Positions 49,256 through 61,234 of a stretch of DNA of 64,000 nucleotides are shown here, one piece after another. The stretch is from Desmodus rotundus (lineage: Eukaryota > Chordata > Mammalia > Chiroptera > Phyllostomidae). Numbering within the stretch: the first letter of the stretch is position 1; each line of letters starts with the position of its first letter. Where the stretch lies: NCBI RefSeq assembly GCF_022682495.2, contig NC_071397.1, positions 32,813,427 to 32,877,426 on the forward strand, in the 5' to 3' direction. The notes beneath the pieces were generated by a model. That model did no database searches. It was given only the letters and a program-made list of their open reading frames with translations, and had not been told where the DNA came from. The position numbers and the translations under genes were made by a program.

Positions 49256-49886
49256 AGTAGCAGTGGTGGTGGTGGTGGTGGTAGTAGTAGTAGCAGTAGG
49301 TGGTGGTGGTGGTGGTGGTAGTAGCAGTGGTTGTGGTGGTGGTGGTAGTAGTAACAATGGTGGTGGTGGTGATAGTAGTAGCAGTAGGTGGTGGTGGTGG
49401 TAGTAATAACAATGGTGGTGGTGGTGGTGATACTAATAGCAGTGGTGGTGGTGGTGGTGGTAGTAACAGTGGTTGTGGTGGTGGTGGTGATAGTAATAGC
49501 AGTGGTGGTGGTGGTGGTGGTGGTAGTAGTAGCAGTAAGTGGTGGTGGTGGTAGTAGTAACAATAGTGGTGGTGGTGGTAGTAGTAACAATGGTGGTGGT
49601 GGTGGTAGTAGCAGTAGGTGGTGGTGGTGGTAGTAGTAACAATGGTGGTGGTGGTAGTGGTAGTAGTAGCAGTAGGTGGTGGTGGTGGTAGTAGTAACAA
49701 TGGTGGCGGTGGTGGTGGTAGTAGTAGCAGTAGGTGGTGGTGGTGGTAGTAGTAACAATGGTGGTGGTGGTGGTGATAGTAGTAGCAGTAGGTGGTGGTG
49801 GTGGTAGTAGTAACAATGGTGGTGGTGGTAGTGGTAGTAGTAGCAGTAGGTGGTGGTGGTGGTAGTAGTAACAATGGTGGTGGTAA
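49256..49886 (+). repeat. TGG-rich minisatellite, 58-bp unit
   Basis: A compound array of tgg, tag and aac triplets. The marker gcagt recurs at 49381, 49439, 49499, 49532, 49611, 49669, 49727, 49785 and 49843. The last five are exactly 58 bases apart, and the units at 49611 and 49785 are identical, suggesting a 174-bp (three-unit) higher period. Long open frames on both strands (up to 253 codons of Thr/His/Tyr/Pro or Val/Gly/Ser runs) are low-complexity artefacts. Confidence 0.95.
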
Positions 49887-49899
49887 TAGTACCATTTGG

Positions 49900-50201
49900 C
49901 TGTGTATAATGCGTGCCCACATTTTTGGCCCAAACTTTCAGGGAAAAAAATCTTTCATTTTAATTTTTAATTCAATTATTTATTTATTTATATTTGGAAA
50001 TAAAACTGGTCATTGTACCCTAGGGTATTATTTTGCATATGGATATCAGTATTGCTTTCTAGAGTTATACTTTTAACACATAAGCATAAATAAAAGAATT
50101 AAAAATGTCTATATAGATATAGAATTAGTACTGCCCATGTATAATGCACATCCTTATTTTTCCCTCAAAAATTTGGGCAAAAAAGTGCACATTACACACT
50201 G
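49900..50201. mobile_element. Small TIR transposon of unassigned family, 302 bp
   Basis: Left end 'ctgtgtataatgcgtgccc' and right end (complement) 'cagtgtgtaatgtgcac' are inverted repeats, extended by a second matching block ('tttttggcccaaac' against 'tttttgcccaaattt', then 'agggaaaaa' on both). There is no transposase. A further inverted copy of the end motif lies at 50138-50153, so the right end is itself a hairpin. It starts 14 bases after the minisatellite. No clear target duplication. Confidence 0.65.
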
Positions 50202-52440
50202 CGTAATATGTAACTCCATCCTTAAAATAATTCATCAGGCAAAAACAGCAGTTCTAGCCACTCTCTCCCTGGCTCATTAATAAAGATAGAAAGTAAGAAA
50301 ATTCAATTAAATACAATTGCATTTAATGACACTTACACAGACCTGCCTGCATACAATGTATGCTGATAACCTGCTTGCAAATTGTCCACGATTCCATGGA
50401 GTTTTGTTGAAAAGCTCTGAATGAATTGATTATTGGTTAGTTTAACTTATTATAAATAAGTGTCCCTCTCTAGGTAAAACATGTCATTCCCCTTCCTTAT
50501 TACAAAATTATCTGTTTGAACAACATCAAGTAATCTTTAAATTAGAAACTACGTATTTTAATAATATCTGCATATGACCCGATATGATTTCAAGTTTTTC
50601 ATTGTTCTTCATTACAATTTCTTGTTCAAATTTGAAAAGAAAACAGCGATATAAGTTTGTAAAATTTTCTGTCCCTATTCTTTTAGTGACCTTATCCCTC
50701 TTATGTTCCCTATCTTTCTTCTACCCTCAGTCTCCTCCATCAACACTCATAAACACTCCAGCGCACGCGCACACAGACCCTCTACATGCACAGGCCTTCA
50801 TCTCTGCCACCATCTGTTCCTGGTATCCCCATCTCCCTTTCTTCTTAGGTCTTCATTGGCTGAAATTATATCCAGGCCCTCACTTCCATTTTCTTTATCG
50901 ATCCATCAACCCGGTTTTGACTATACTGTGCCCCTGTATCTACTTTTACTGAAGCCACCAAAAATCATTTACTCATTCTTTTCACATATTGGTAACTTCT
51001 ATGTGGTACACACAATGGATATTAAAATAAAGAGATGGTGTCTTTGGCCTATCTTGACTTCTGTCCATGACTTGTGAAATTCTAATTCATTTAACAGGCA
51101 TAAGTTGAGGGTCTACTGTAATTCTAAGCATGTCAAATAACGGATGGTGTCCGCGCCTTCGTACAGTTAATCTACTCCAGCTCTGAGTCTCGGCTGGCTT
51201 CCTACTGGCTGTTCCCCACCCTTTGTGTTTTTCTGAGCATATTGCACAGAGCCTGTCTGGGCTGCTCTTCTTTCATGACTTCTGAGAAACATATTTCTCA
51301 GACTTACCAGGACACTAGAGCTTCTGTTGACAAGTCAACAAATGTTGTGAAACACATTAAAAAGATGGTGGGAAAGATGTCCTTCTGTGTATTAGCTTCA
51401 GAGCACAAACAATCCCAAACTCAAACCAAAGTTTTTGTGATAAATAATGTGTCTAGCCTCAATATGCTACCAATTTGGAAGCACTACCACAGAGGAAATA
51501 GAAAAATCAAACGATATTGCTAGGCTCATAAAGTAATTTAAAATAAATTGGACAGATTACAAAATGATTAATAATTCCATTTCCTATTCCTAGATCATCA
51601 TATTTTAACCTAAGACAGTAAAATTGTTCTTAACTCATAATTATGGTATAAATTCCATAAAGGTTGGTTCCATATACATTTTAGAGACATGCTATGTCTA
51701 TGTTAATTAACTTCAATGGAATTATAAGAAGAGAGTGAATAACTGTTATTAAATGCATTTTTTCTCTTATAGGTTAATATTGTGGAACAAATTACTATAT
51801 ATTATTGACTTTATAAATTAATTATAATTTTTATTTCTTAAATTTTATTGTATATTTTGCATTACCATTTAAAACCCTTATGCCCCCTGTCCCCAATCTT
51901 TTGTGTAAGAATTTTTGAGCAAAATTACCTATCCTGAGTTCCTTTACCCCATAGTGGCAAAATTTCATTTCTAGGACTCAGGGATTCAGAGGCCATTGGG
52001 TTATGCCTTTTGACTACAATTTAATCATTCTATCATGAATTAAATTGTGGTGAAATCTTTACCAACCTACCAAGTTGAATCTTCAGGTATTAGGAAGTTA
52101 TTAGTTGGAATTTTTAATTTGTAACTAAACATTGTTATTAAGCAGTGATCATAGAATAATCAAATATGTTCTCTAATTAAATATTAAATAGTGTCTATAG
52201 GATTACCTCTCAGACTTATAAGCTTTATGTTTCTTGTATTAAAACTGAAAATGGTAGACTATTTGTGAATATATTTATTTCTATTCATTTTTAAATTTCC
52301 CACATATCATAAATCAAATATTTGGTAAAACAGAATGAAAGTGAATTCCTAAAGAAATGGAAAAAGACAAATGAATTATAACTTTAAAATATTAAGTGAA
52401 TAAGCATATAATTAATCTATCAAATTGTTCTGAAAGTTTC
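50202..52440. other. Unassigned intergenic sequence
   Basis: No gene recognised. Overlapping plus frames of 122-124 codons at 50584-51077 lie in a pyrimidine-rich stretch without domains. Confidence 0.5.
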
Positions 52441-52575
52441 TGAACACTTCACTCTTTTTTTGATATATTTATTGATTATGCTATTACAGTTGTCTCATTT
52501 CCGCCCCTTCACTCAACTCCATCCTGCCCGCTCCCTCCCTCCCACATTCCCCCCCATACTGAACACTTCACTCTT
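52441..52575 (-). mobile_element. Very short L1 insertion with perfect 16-bp target duplication
   Basis: The 103-bp insert (52457-52559) is the reverse complement of the L1 3' end: T run, 'attatgctattacagttg' and a C-rich stretch. It is flanked by the identical 16-bp direct repeat tgaacacttcactctt (52441-52456 and 52560-52575). The perfect duplication points to a fairly recent insertion. Confidence 0.93.
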
Positions 52576-54009
52576 AATTTGTGTACTTAATTGACTAAAT
52601 CCAGTAATAAACATCCCATGAACTGGCACTAGTCTCCATCACACTGTGAAAAGCTCACATTAGAATGGTAGTTTTTAATGTTCCCTTCAGAGTTAAAATT
52701 TTATGATGTTATAACATTAATTACCAAATAAATGGAATTAAGTGACTAATGTACAGTGATTTAAAATTTTAAAGCAATATTTTTTGTTTTAAAGTAATTC
52801 TCCTAAAAAGTTTTTAGATATTAAATGGAGAAGAAAAGGATATGATTTGTGGAAAGAGAGGGGAAAGATACTATGGCACAGACTGTTACCAGTTTAACCA
52901 AGATCTACTATTCTTATTGTCCTTCGTAACACAAATGTTTCTATTCAAGTTGGCAGTGAGCTCCCTTGCACTTAGGTGTGATTGATAATAACAAAATGAA
53001 AGTCACTAGGTAAAGTTTTGAAATCTTTAAAGAAATTTCAAAAATGCTTTCTCAACTGGTAGAAGTGCCACTGAGTACCATAGTCTACTTTCTTCCTGGA
53101 AATTGAACGAGATGGCTGGAGTTCTAGCATCCATCTGGTCATCACGAGGCAACCTCAAGGAAGAATCACGTTAAGGAATGTCAAGGTAAAAAATCAGAAG
53201 GACATTGATGGCTTCATGGAACCCTAAAGGGCCTATTTTTAGATTTTTTTCCGCAAGAGAATGAACTGCTAAATTGTTAAAACTACTGTAATTACAAGTA
53301 ATTAAATGCAATTACAAATGGCTACTAACTAACATTTATTTCCCAGACTTTATTCTTGCTCCAAGAATTGCTTAAGCTCATTTAATTTCTATATTCTCTG
53401 AACTGTACCTGAAAATAAAATAGAGGCTGGTCATCTTAGAGAAAATTTTTCTGACAGAATGTGTATTTTAGACCTAAAGTAACAGTACTTGCTAAAAATG
53501 ATTGCATCAGAGTATAGGGGAAATGGAATAATCAAGAATGCTGAGGTGTTTTATTTGAGCAATTGAGCAGATGGGGTGCCATGGCCTGAGATGGGGAAGT
53601 CTGTCAGATCACCAGTTTGGGATGGGTAAACAACAGTTTGATTTTGTCCACGTTACATGTGAGATACATATTAATATCCAAGTGGAGATGTCGAGTGGAC
53701 AATTGATACGTGAAACTGGAGTTATGGGAAAGATCAAAACGGTAAGATTTGATTGTTACATAGATGATATCAAAGTTATGAAACTGTGAAATCACACAAC
53801 CTGTGTAAATAAGCAAAAGGAATCCTCAGTAAAAAATTATAATAACTTTTATCATATGTGCTAATGGAAAAAGAGGAAGTGCTTACCTGATCGAATGCTA
53901 CTAAATGATCTAGAAAGCTAAGAGCAGAAAAATAGCCATTAAATGAAGCAATCTTTTTGTCATTTCCACCTTTGTTTTCTCATGATTTCATAAGCTGACT
54001 GTCTGATTT
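52576..54009. other. Mostly unassigned; possible old repeat at 53575-53790
   Basis: The 53640-53790 stretch, with 'tatccaagtggagatgtcga' and 'gaaactggagttatgg', recalls an ancient mammalian repeat whose family I cannot name. The open frames there (70-72 codons, both strands) are chance. The rest shows nothing. Confidence 0.4.
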
Positions 54010-54365
54010 CTTGTTTAATTGAGATATAATAAACATATAATATTGTGTAAGTTCAAAGTACACAACATGTTGAACGATACACATATGTTGCAATCTGACA
54101 ACCACCATAACATTAGTTAACATTTTCATCACCTCACATAATTATCATTTCTTTTTTAGGGTGAGAACATTTAGATCTAGTCTCATAGCGACTTTCAAGT
54201 ATGTAATGCAGCATTGTTAACCATAGTCACAATGCTAAGCGTTAGATTCTCAGAACGTATTCAAGTTCTATCTCCCAATTAGTGTCCTTTGAGCAATATC
54301 TCCCCAGCTCCCCTCCTGGCCCTAGTAATCATTATTCTGCTCTCTTTCTTTTTAGATTCCACACA
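54010..54365 (-). repeat. Old L1 3' UTR, minus strand
   Basis: Reverse complement of L1M-type 3' UTR: 'aattgagatataataaaca', 'gtacacaacatgttgaacg', 'aaccaccataacattag', 'cattgttaaccatagtcac' and 'cccctcctggccctagtaa'. Diverged. Confidence 0.8.
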
Positions 54366-54544
54366 GAAGTGACAACTTGGCCATTGAGGTCTGAGAGCAG
54401 TGATGACAGAAGTTGGAAAGAAGTAGATGAAAGAAATAACATCAGGTGACAAACTGGGGACAACTCTTTCAAGAAGTTTGCCCTGGTGAGGCACAGACAA
54501 AAGAGCAGTATCTAGAGGAGAAAGTGGGCTTCCCATTGCAATTT

Positions 54545-55062
54545 GAAAAATTCCGAATCTCTTGCAATGGCCTATCAAGCCTTACGTGGTCTACCCTCCC
54601 TACCTCTCTGAACCATTCCTAACCCCTGCCTTCACCCCTATTCACTACTTTTCTGCATAAAAGGATCTCTCTGTCCTTCCAAATCTTCAGAATGCTTTTT
54701 TTCCCTTTCTGTCATAAGGACTTCATGCTTAGTTTTCTTTTGTTTCTTTTGCCTGGAATGCTTTCCAACCCAATTCCACATGGCTGGTTCCTCATGTCAC
54801 GACTATAGCAACTCAGATTTCGTCTCCAAGGACACACCGCTACATAACCATCACAGTTACAGTGGCTCACAGGCACCTTCTCCCATTGTCCTGCTTTTCT
54901 TCCCCATGGTGATCACCTTAATATAAAATTCATGCACGTGTCTTGTTTCCTCCCATCCTAGCAAATTGTGAACTTCACAAGGCGGGGCATTGGCTGTGCT
55001 GTTCACTTTTATTCTCCATTCCTGGCACATAGGAGGAACCCAGTTAATAATGGTTAGGTAAT
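54545..55062 (+). repeat. L2 LINE 3' part
   Basis: L2 order is clear: 'aagccttacgtggtctaccc', 'tgcctggaatgctttccaa', 'ctcagatttcgtctccaagg', 'attgtgaacttcacaagg', 'ttcctggcacataggaggaa' and 'ggtgaatggaaag'. No coding potential remains. Confidence 0.75.
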
Positions 55063-55815
55063 GGGTGAATGGAAAGAAATGCCAACAACTGCTAATTTCA
55101 ACTAAGTTCCCTTCAACTGTGAGGAAAACAAAAATATTCAAAAACATTCAAAAACTCAGGAAAATAAGCACACTTTTTGGAATATTAAGGCAAACAAATA
55201 AAATTAGCAATGAAAGAAAACCAAAAAAGATAAATCTAGTAAGAAAATCTAAAATGGAGAAGCCTTAACAAAATGGATTCATGTTATATTTTAGATTAGT
55301 ACAAAACTGGAAAAGTGTGGAAATTATGGCTACACGAGAGAATGTAAAAGTTTAAACATATCACCGTCAGAGAAAATAAGAGTTATGGGAAGGGGAATTG
55401 AGGAAAGTTTAAATGGGATATAATCTCATATTCTTAGCAGAATAGTCAATTGATTTTGTTTATTGTTGAAATACAACAGTATAGCTTAAAAAAGAGTCAC
55501 TGGCTTTTCAGTTTTGCATAATCTCAAATTAGATTTAAGTTTGCAAGTCTCTTCAATTAGCTCTAGACGGATCGTCTCGAATTTATTAACTATCATTGGA
55601 AGAAAAAATTTATTTAAAGTTTAGCAATACTTTTCCTAATTTTTCTTTGGTTAAATTTTTTAAAATTCAATTTTTTTAAGTAAAATGATATATCTTGTGA
55701 TTTTGTTTTCCTTCAAATATATACTATATTCTATATGGCCTATTACTTCTTATACTACATGTGCATGTATACACACACATACTAGATATTATGTATGTTA
55801 TATATAATATTATAT
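55063..55815. other. Unassigned AT-rich sequence
   Basis: No gene or repeat recognised. Confidence 0.5.
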
Positions 55816-56334
55816 GGGCATATCTTGTTTTACTGTGTTCACTTTATTGTGTTTTACAATTATCGTGATTTTACAAATTGACGGTTAAGGCAACACTGCA
55901 TGGAGCCAGTCTGTCGGCACCATTTTTCCAACAGCATTTGTTCGCGTCACGTCTCTATGTAACATTTTGGTAATTCTCATGATATTTCGCATTTGTTATT
56001 ATTATTTTTATATTTGTTGTGGTCATAGGTGATCAGTCAGCCGCTATCAACATCGAGACACAGCCCTTCATCAGGAAGAAGGTTATGATGCGCTGAAGGC
56101 TCAGGTGACGGTCCACATTTTTTAGAAATAAAGCATTTTTTAATTAAGATGTGTACATTGTTTTTTAAGCATAATGCTATTGCACACTTGATAGATTTTA
56201 GCACAGTATAAACAACATTTTTATATCCATTGGGAAACAGAAAATTTGTGTGTCTTCCTTTATTGCGATATTCTTTTTATTGCAGTGGCCTGGAACTAAA
56301 GCTGGAATATAGTGTCTGAGGCACAACTGTGTGT
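55816..56334 (+). mobile_element. Tigger1-like element with large internal deletion
   Basis: The left part ('ggcatatcttgttttactg', 'ttacaaattgacggttaagg', 'atttttccaacagcatttg', 'acattttggtaattctca') and right part ('ttattgcgatattctttt', 'ggaactaaagctggaatata', 'gaggcacaactgtg') are the two ends of a Tigger1-type pogo transposon. The middle, which would encode the DDE transposase, is gone apart from its last codons and 3' UTR (56029-56160). The join lies at 'gatcagt' near 56031. About 520 bp against about 2.4 kb for the parent. Inert. Confidence 0.8.
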
Positions 56335-57539
56335 ACACGGTGAGAGGCCAGGAGAGAGGGCTTTCATCCAGAAATGAAATCACATATCTTCCACTTTCAT
56401 TTCTAGGTATGAAATATGGAGTGACTTTTTAAGATCTCATTAATTTTATGTATTTATTAAGTATTTCTCACAGGCATATATAATTTTTATAAAATAATAA
56501 AACTATTAATCAAAGAAATAAAATATATGAGCATGATTTTGTAATAATAAGGAAATAGAGATATTGGTTTTTCAAATTTTGTAAGCAACCAGATAAAATA
56601 TAGCTTTTAAAAACCAAATGTTTACACTTAGGCAAAGAATTCCACAAGCATTTTCATTATTGTAATGGTATTAAACTGATTTAATGGTATTCTAAAAACA
56701 CTGCCTAATTACTTAGAAATATACCAACATGTTACATAGTCGTCTTTATCACCGATATCTTTGACTGTAAGGAACAGTAACATGACAGTAATAAATAACA
56801 TTGTAATCTAAATATATTCCCTTCTAAATAATATGTGATTGATTTTGTGCCCTATCAGTTGCCTCTTTGTGAACCTCTAGCAAAAACAGCAACAACAACA
56901 ACAAAAAGAAAATGAAAAAAGAAAATCTATCATCTATTGAAAGAGAAGCAAATTGACAGGTAAAAATGTAAATGAATTTAGTTTTCTCTCATTTGTTGGG
57001 CTTTTATTATAAAACATATAAGTATTACTTGAGAAGATGTATGTGTTATTAAGTGTCTTTCAGCATTGATACAAATTCTATTGATTAAACAATATACTAA
57101 CTCAAAGAAGAGAATGAATGTACAAAGTTGCAATAAAATAGACAGAGATATTACACTTTTTCTACTCTTCATTCCTTGGGTAATGGAACATTTTGTTCCT
57201 GATATGCATTTTAAAATCCCTTTGGTAATCATTCTTTCATGGGCAATCTACCAATATTCAAACATTTTATGGTCTGTAATACTGTCCAAAAGAAACAGAT
57301 TTCTTTAAACTATGTTCTTCAAGAAAAAGGTTAGCATGTCCACAGTCCCTGCTTGGCTCTGGATACAGTTAAAACAAGACACAGAGAGAGAACTGAGTAT
57401 GGTTGATCTGATACACCTCTTAAAGCCAAACCAGATGGTCCCCTGCTGTGCCCTAGCCCACCAGATTCATCATCAGATTATTTTACTCTGTTGCCTAAAA
57501 GCTTCCTATTACTTCTCATGACTTCTAGAATACAATAAA
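56335..57539. other. Unassigned AT-rich sequence
   Basis: No gene recognised. A short CAA-rich stretch lies near 56890-56910. Confidence 0.5.
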
Positions 57540-58030
57540 ATCTGTTGCCAGAACCCATAAAGCTCTACACCCTCTGGCCCCTGTCTATTTTTCCTACATC
57601 ATTTCTTACAGCCTGTTTCTCTAGAACCCAGCTACTTACTTTGCTTCCTCTTCCTCAAATGCTCAGTCTTGTGCCTGCCCTTATCCAGGCTGCTCATGCT
57701 TGGGGCCCCTCAGTTTGGAATAGTTTCTCTCATACTTTCACATGCCTCACTGATTTGCATATTTTGGAGCAGATAAACTATACAAGGATAATTTCCCTAT
57801 CACTGTTGCTAAAATACTACACTTCCCATCATTCTCTCTCTATTTTCCACTACCGACCTTTATTTTTTTATATAACTGTGAAAGCCATTGGAAATGTTAC
57901 CATGTTTAACATTTGTTTACTTGTTTCCATGCTGTCTTCCCCCAGTAGAAGAGCAGATCCATGAGAAAAGGAACTTTGCTTACATTGTTTACTTAGCACC
58001 TAGTATGTGCTCAACAAGGTAAATAAATGA
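57540..58030 (+). repeat. L2 LINE 3' end
   Basis: Strong L2 order: 'aaagctctacaccctctgg', 'cagcctgtttctctagaac', 'tcaaatgctcagtcttgtg', 'tcagtttggaatagtttct', 'gcagatccatgagaaaagg', 'tagcacctagtatgtgctca' and 'gtaaataaatgaatgaa'. The 139-codon frame over it is not a gene. Confidence 0.8.
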
Positions 58031-58508
58031 ATGAAAAGAAACAGAAAAATCAAACCACCTTTCTGTCAGTTTCAACCTGAAAATATTCTCTGAAAGTCTG
58101 AGGAATTGTCCTCCTAAAAGTGATGTGTGTGTCTGTGCTAAGATTTTTCTATCTACTATTACTTATATTTAATCTTCTTTACCATAAAATGTCTTCATTC
58201 ATTTCATTCATACGTGCCTTTTATTTACAGAACACATTTAACTATATGTTATATATACCATTTTCCTTTAATAATTTCCTACATCACTGACGTTAAAGAA
58301 AATAAAAACATTGTCCCAGGGAACACTGGAGATTAAAAAAGAATATGATTAAAAGCAAAGGTTGAAATGTAGAGTATATAAGTGAAAGGGAAATACATGG
58401 GAATGTTGCTGTTTTGTCTCACTATGCTTACACTTTCAGATATATAAACATATAATTATGTATACATTCATATGAATATATACTGACCTATAAGAATTAT
58501 ATAAAAGA
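58031..58508. other. Unassigned sequence
   Basis: No gene or repeat recognised. Confidence 0.5.
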
Positions 58509-58520
58509 ATCATTAAATGA

Positions 58521-58721
58521 TGCCCTGACTGGTGTGGTTCAGTGAATGGAGTGCTGGCCTGCGAACCGAAGGATCGCAAGTTCAATTCCCAGTCAGGGCA
58601 CATGCCTGGGTTGTGAGCCAGGTCTGCAGTAGGAGGCGTGTGAAAGGCAACCGCACATTGATGTTTCTCTCTCTCCTCCCCTTCCCCTCTCTCTAAAAAT
58701 AAATAAAATATTTTTTAAAAA
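58521..58721 (+). repeat. Ves SINE (bat), plus strand
   Basis: Starts 'tgccctgactggtgtggttc', with A box tggttcagtgaa (58535-58546) and B box agttcaattcc (58579-58589). The body has 'cagtcagggcacatgcctg', 'ggttgtgagccaggtctg' and 'cacattgatgtttctctctc', and ends in an A-rich tail. Imperfect direct repeats atcattaaatga (58509-58520) and atcaacaaatga (58722-58733) are the likely target duplication. Confidence 0.92.
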
Positions 58722-58733
58722 ATCAACAAATGA

Positions 58734-61119
58734 AATCAAGTGATTTAAGTAAAATATACTAAAATTTTAATATCTAGTCAGGGTTTTAACATGGTCTATG
58801 TCTGTATATATCTAGATGGCAACATAAGCAGTTTTGTAGAAGAAAAAAAATCAGCTCCTTTTCTGACACAAAGATGTTCTTTATATTAATTACAAAGATT
58901 ATTATCAAATATATTTTAATGTTGAGTTGGTACAGTATAATTGGTGACACTCTATGTTGTCAGGAATTGAAATCTGAAATGAAAATGATAAACGTTTATG
59001 TTGACCCTGATTGTAGTCATCAACAGAACACAAGATTGCTTATTTTTCCATCCATCCTCTAAGACCTTGAGGAACTCAGAAGCTTTAACTGAAGGAAGAC
59101 ACCAGGGAACCAAACGTCAGGTCAAAGACTGTTTCTATAGGTCTAAGCTAACAATAGCACGTTGTAGCACTTCAGGGCTGGTCTGTTAGGTTTTTTTAGC
59201 CTCTTTATTGAGAACGAGGAGTTTAATTTGTCATGTATAATTTTGTGTCTCTGCTGCTGCGCCATTCACAGCCGCTTCAGCCATGCCCATCCTGCCTGCC
59301 TCTGCAAAATGGGGCTTACAGTCCAGACGCGACTTGGCTTCTTCCTTTTCCTCGGAACTTCCTCCAGACTCCTGCTTTTTATCTGGTTTCTTTCTGCTTG
59401 AATGTGGTCTCTCTTCTCCAACAGGTTGCCACCTGAGAGGGACTGTTCACCTGCCTCGTGATCTCTGTATTGCCTCTAGGTACAAGTTTCGATCCCAACT
59501 GTCTTCATGCTGGGCAGTCTCAAGCCAAGTTCAGCTGACAGGCCTGGGTAGAGTTCCCAGCTATTTAGGGAGGGAAAAGCAGTCATAGTGAAGCCCTTCA
59601 TTAAGGTGATGAAATCAGAAAATTTAAATCTAAGCAATTATTATTATTATTTAGGAAAACAGTAGCATCTAGCCCAATTTATCCTGATTGTTATAGGCTA
59701 AATGAGATAAGTGTCAGTAAAGTGGAGACAGTAAAATAGAGCTGGGATTAAGGATGGGGTAGATGAAGTCAAGCACAAAGGAAGAATAATGCATGTCAGG
59801 TGGAGGCAAAAAATCAGCCAAGACACAGCATGAGCAGAACACATTCAGCAGCCCTGGGGGAGCTGATGCTTTCAAGGTTGCAAAGGTAAAGTGGGCCAAC
59901 TTGTGAGGCAGTTTGAATGCGAAGTGTCTGATCCTCTTGTAAACTGGATTTTGCTTTTTCCAAATGATGGTATGAAGGCCACCTGCTTCATAATGACCAG
60001 TTTGCTTCATTAAAAATAGGTGGGACCACATGAACCTACTATATAGAATCTCTGAGGCTGAAGCAAGGAAATTTGGCTTTGTATCAAGTTTTCCGGTTAA
60101 TTCTTGTTTGAGAACTAATACTACAGAGTTATCATTTAAAAAATTTATTTAGCAATCCACAATTATATGTTGAAATTCAGTTCAAGAAACTGAAAGCCTT
60201 GTTTTCATGGTGGATGTGTGTGGGTGTGTGTGTAGAAGGCATTGGAATACCTGATGTTCTCAGGTCTCAGAAGAAATTATTGCTGATATTAATGGGACAT
60301 CACAAAGAAGTGTTATGAAGACAGTGGATTTTCTAGAGATTAACCAATCATTAGGATGTAAAATGGATTTGGAGAGGAAGAGAGCAAGATATAAGACCAA
60401 CTGGATGCTAACAACCACCTAGTCTGATATTAACTTACCATCTCAAAATTAACTATATAAGAAATGTCGCATAATTTTAATCTCTTTGAATCAATTAAAT
60501 CTGAATTTAACCCTCTAGAGTATCAGTCCAGTAGTAAATTCAATCTCAGTCAGCATTAAGCACCTTTTTGTAAACTTGTCCCATATACGTGGGAAGGTCC
60601 TGGATTCTAAAACTAAGAGAAACTAAGGAACACCTCTCTGGTGATGACCCATCTAGATCACCGCCAGTAAATTCATTGCACAAGTTCACATGGTGCCTTC
60701 AATTCCAGTGGCTTTGTACGGCAGTAAAATGGAAGAATAAAGACTTCTGAAAATTCTCTTCCCCACAGAAGCAATGAGAAAAATGGCAAAAATTTCCATA
60801 ATTGACTTTTTCAGAAGTCATGAAATTAACCAGTCATGCAGCAACCCAAAAAAAGAATTCATTTAAAGGAAAGACAGAAGAAAAAAGAGATGAGGCTGTA
60901 TCTTGCTAAGAACAGTGAACTTGGTGATGTTTCAACTTGCCCAAGTCCCAGCTTTGTAATAATCTTTAAAAACAACAGCCCACATTCACAGTGAAAACCA
61001 GCAGCCTGTAAGCAGCCAGAGAAAGTGCTGAGCTCTCTCAAAATCTCACCCACCCCCAAAAAATTGTCAGTATGTTTGCTGATGATGGTTCATCAGACTT
61101 ATTATGGTGATCATTTCTC
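58734..61119. other. Unassigned intergenic sequence
   Basis: No gene found. The stretch 59230-59590 is GC-richer with overlapping plus frames of 67 and 101 codons, without a recognisable domain or start context. Confidence 0.5.
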
Positions 61120-61210
61120 AGTATGTATTGTACAAACATCAAATCATTATATTGTATACCTAAAACTAATATAATGTTATATGTAAGTTATATCTCAGTA
61201 AAAAAGACAG
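61120..61210 (+). repeat. L1 3' terminus relic
   Basis: 'cattatattgtatacctaaa' and 'actaatataatgttatatg' followed by 'atctcagtaaaaaag' is an old L1M 3' end. Confidence 0.75.
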
Positions 61211-61234
61211 TACAAATGTATTTCTGATTGCAAT

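Noticed and set aside
49256..49886. CRISPR-like array
   Set aside because: The repeated unit is low-complexity TGG minisatellite without distinct spacers, in a mammalian genome.
49159..49933. Long minus-strand frames of 166-253 codons and plus-strand frames of 81-94 codons
   Set aside because: They read through the TGG minisatellite and give only Thr/His/Tyr/Pro or Val/Gly/Ser runs. The 58-bp unit shifts the frame each repeat, so no frame is under protein constraint.
57545..57964. Plus-strand frame of 139 codons
   Set aside because: Lies entirely in an L2 3' end; the text matches the repeat, not a gene.
58521..58600. Functional tRNA gene
   Set aside because: A and B boxes are present, but they belong to the Ves SINE head; no acceptor stem or anticodon arm closes properly.
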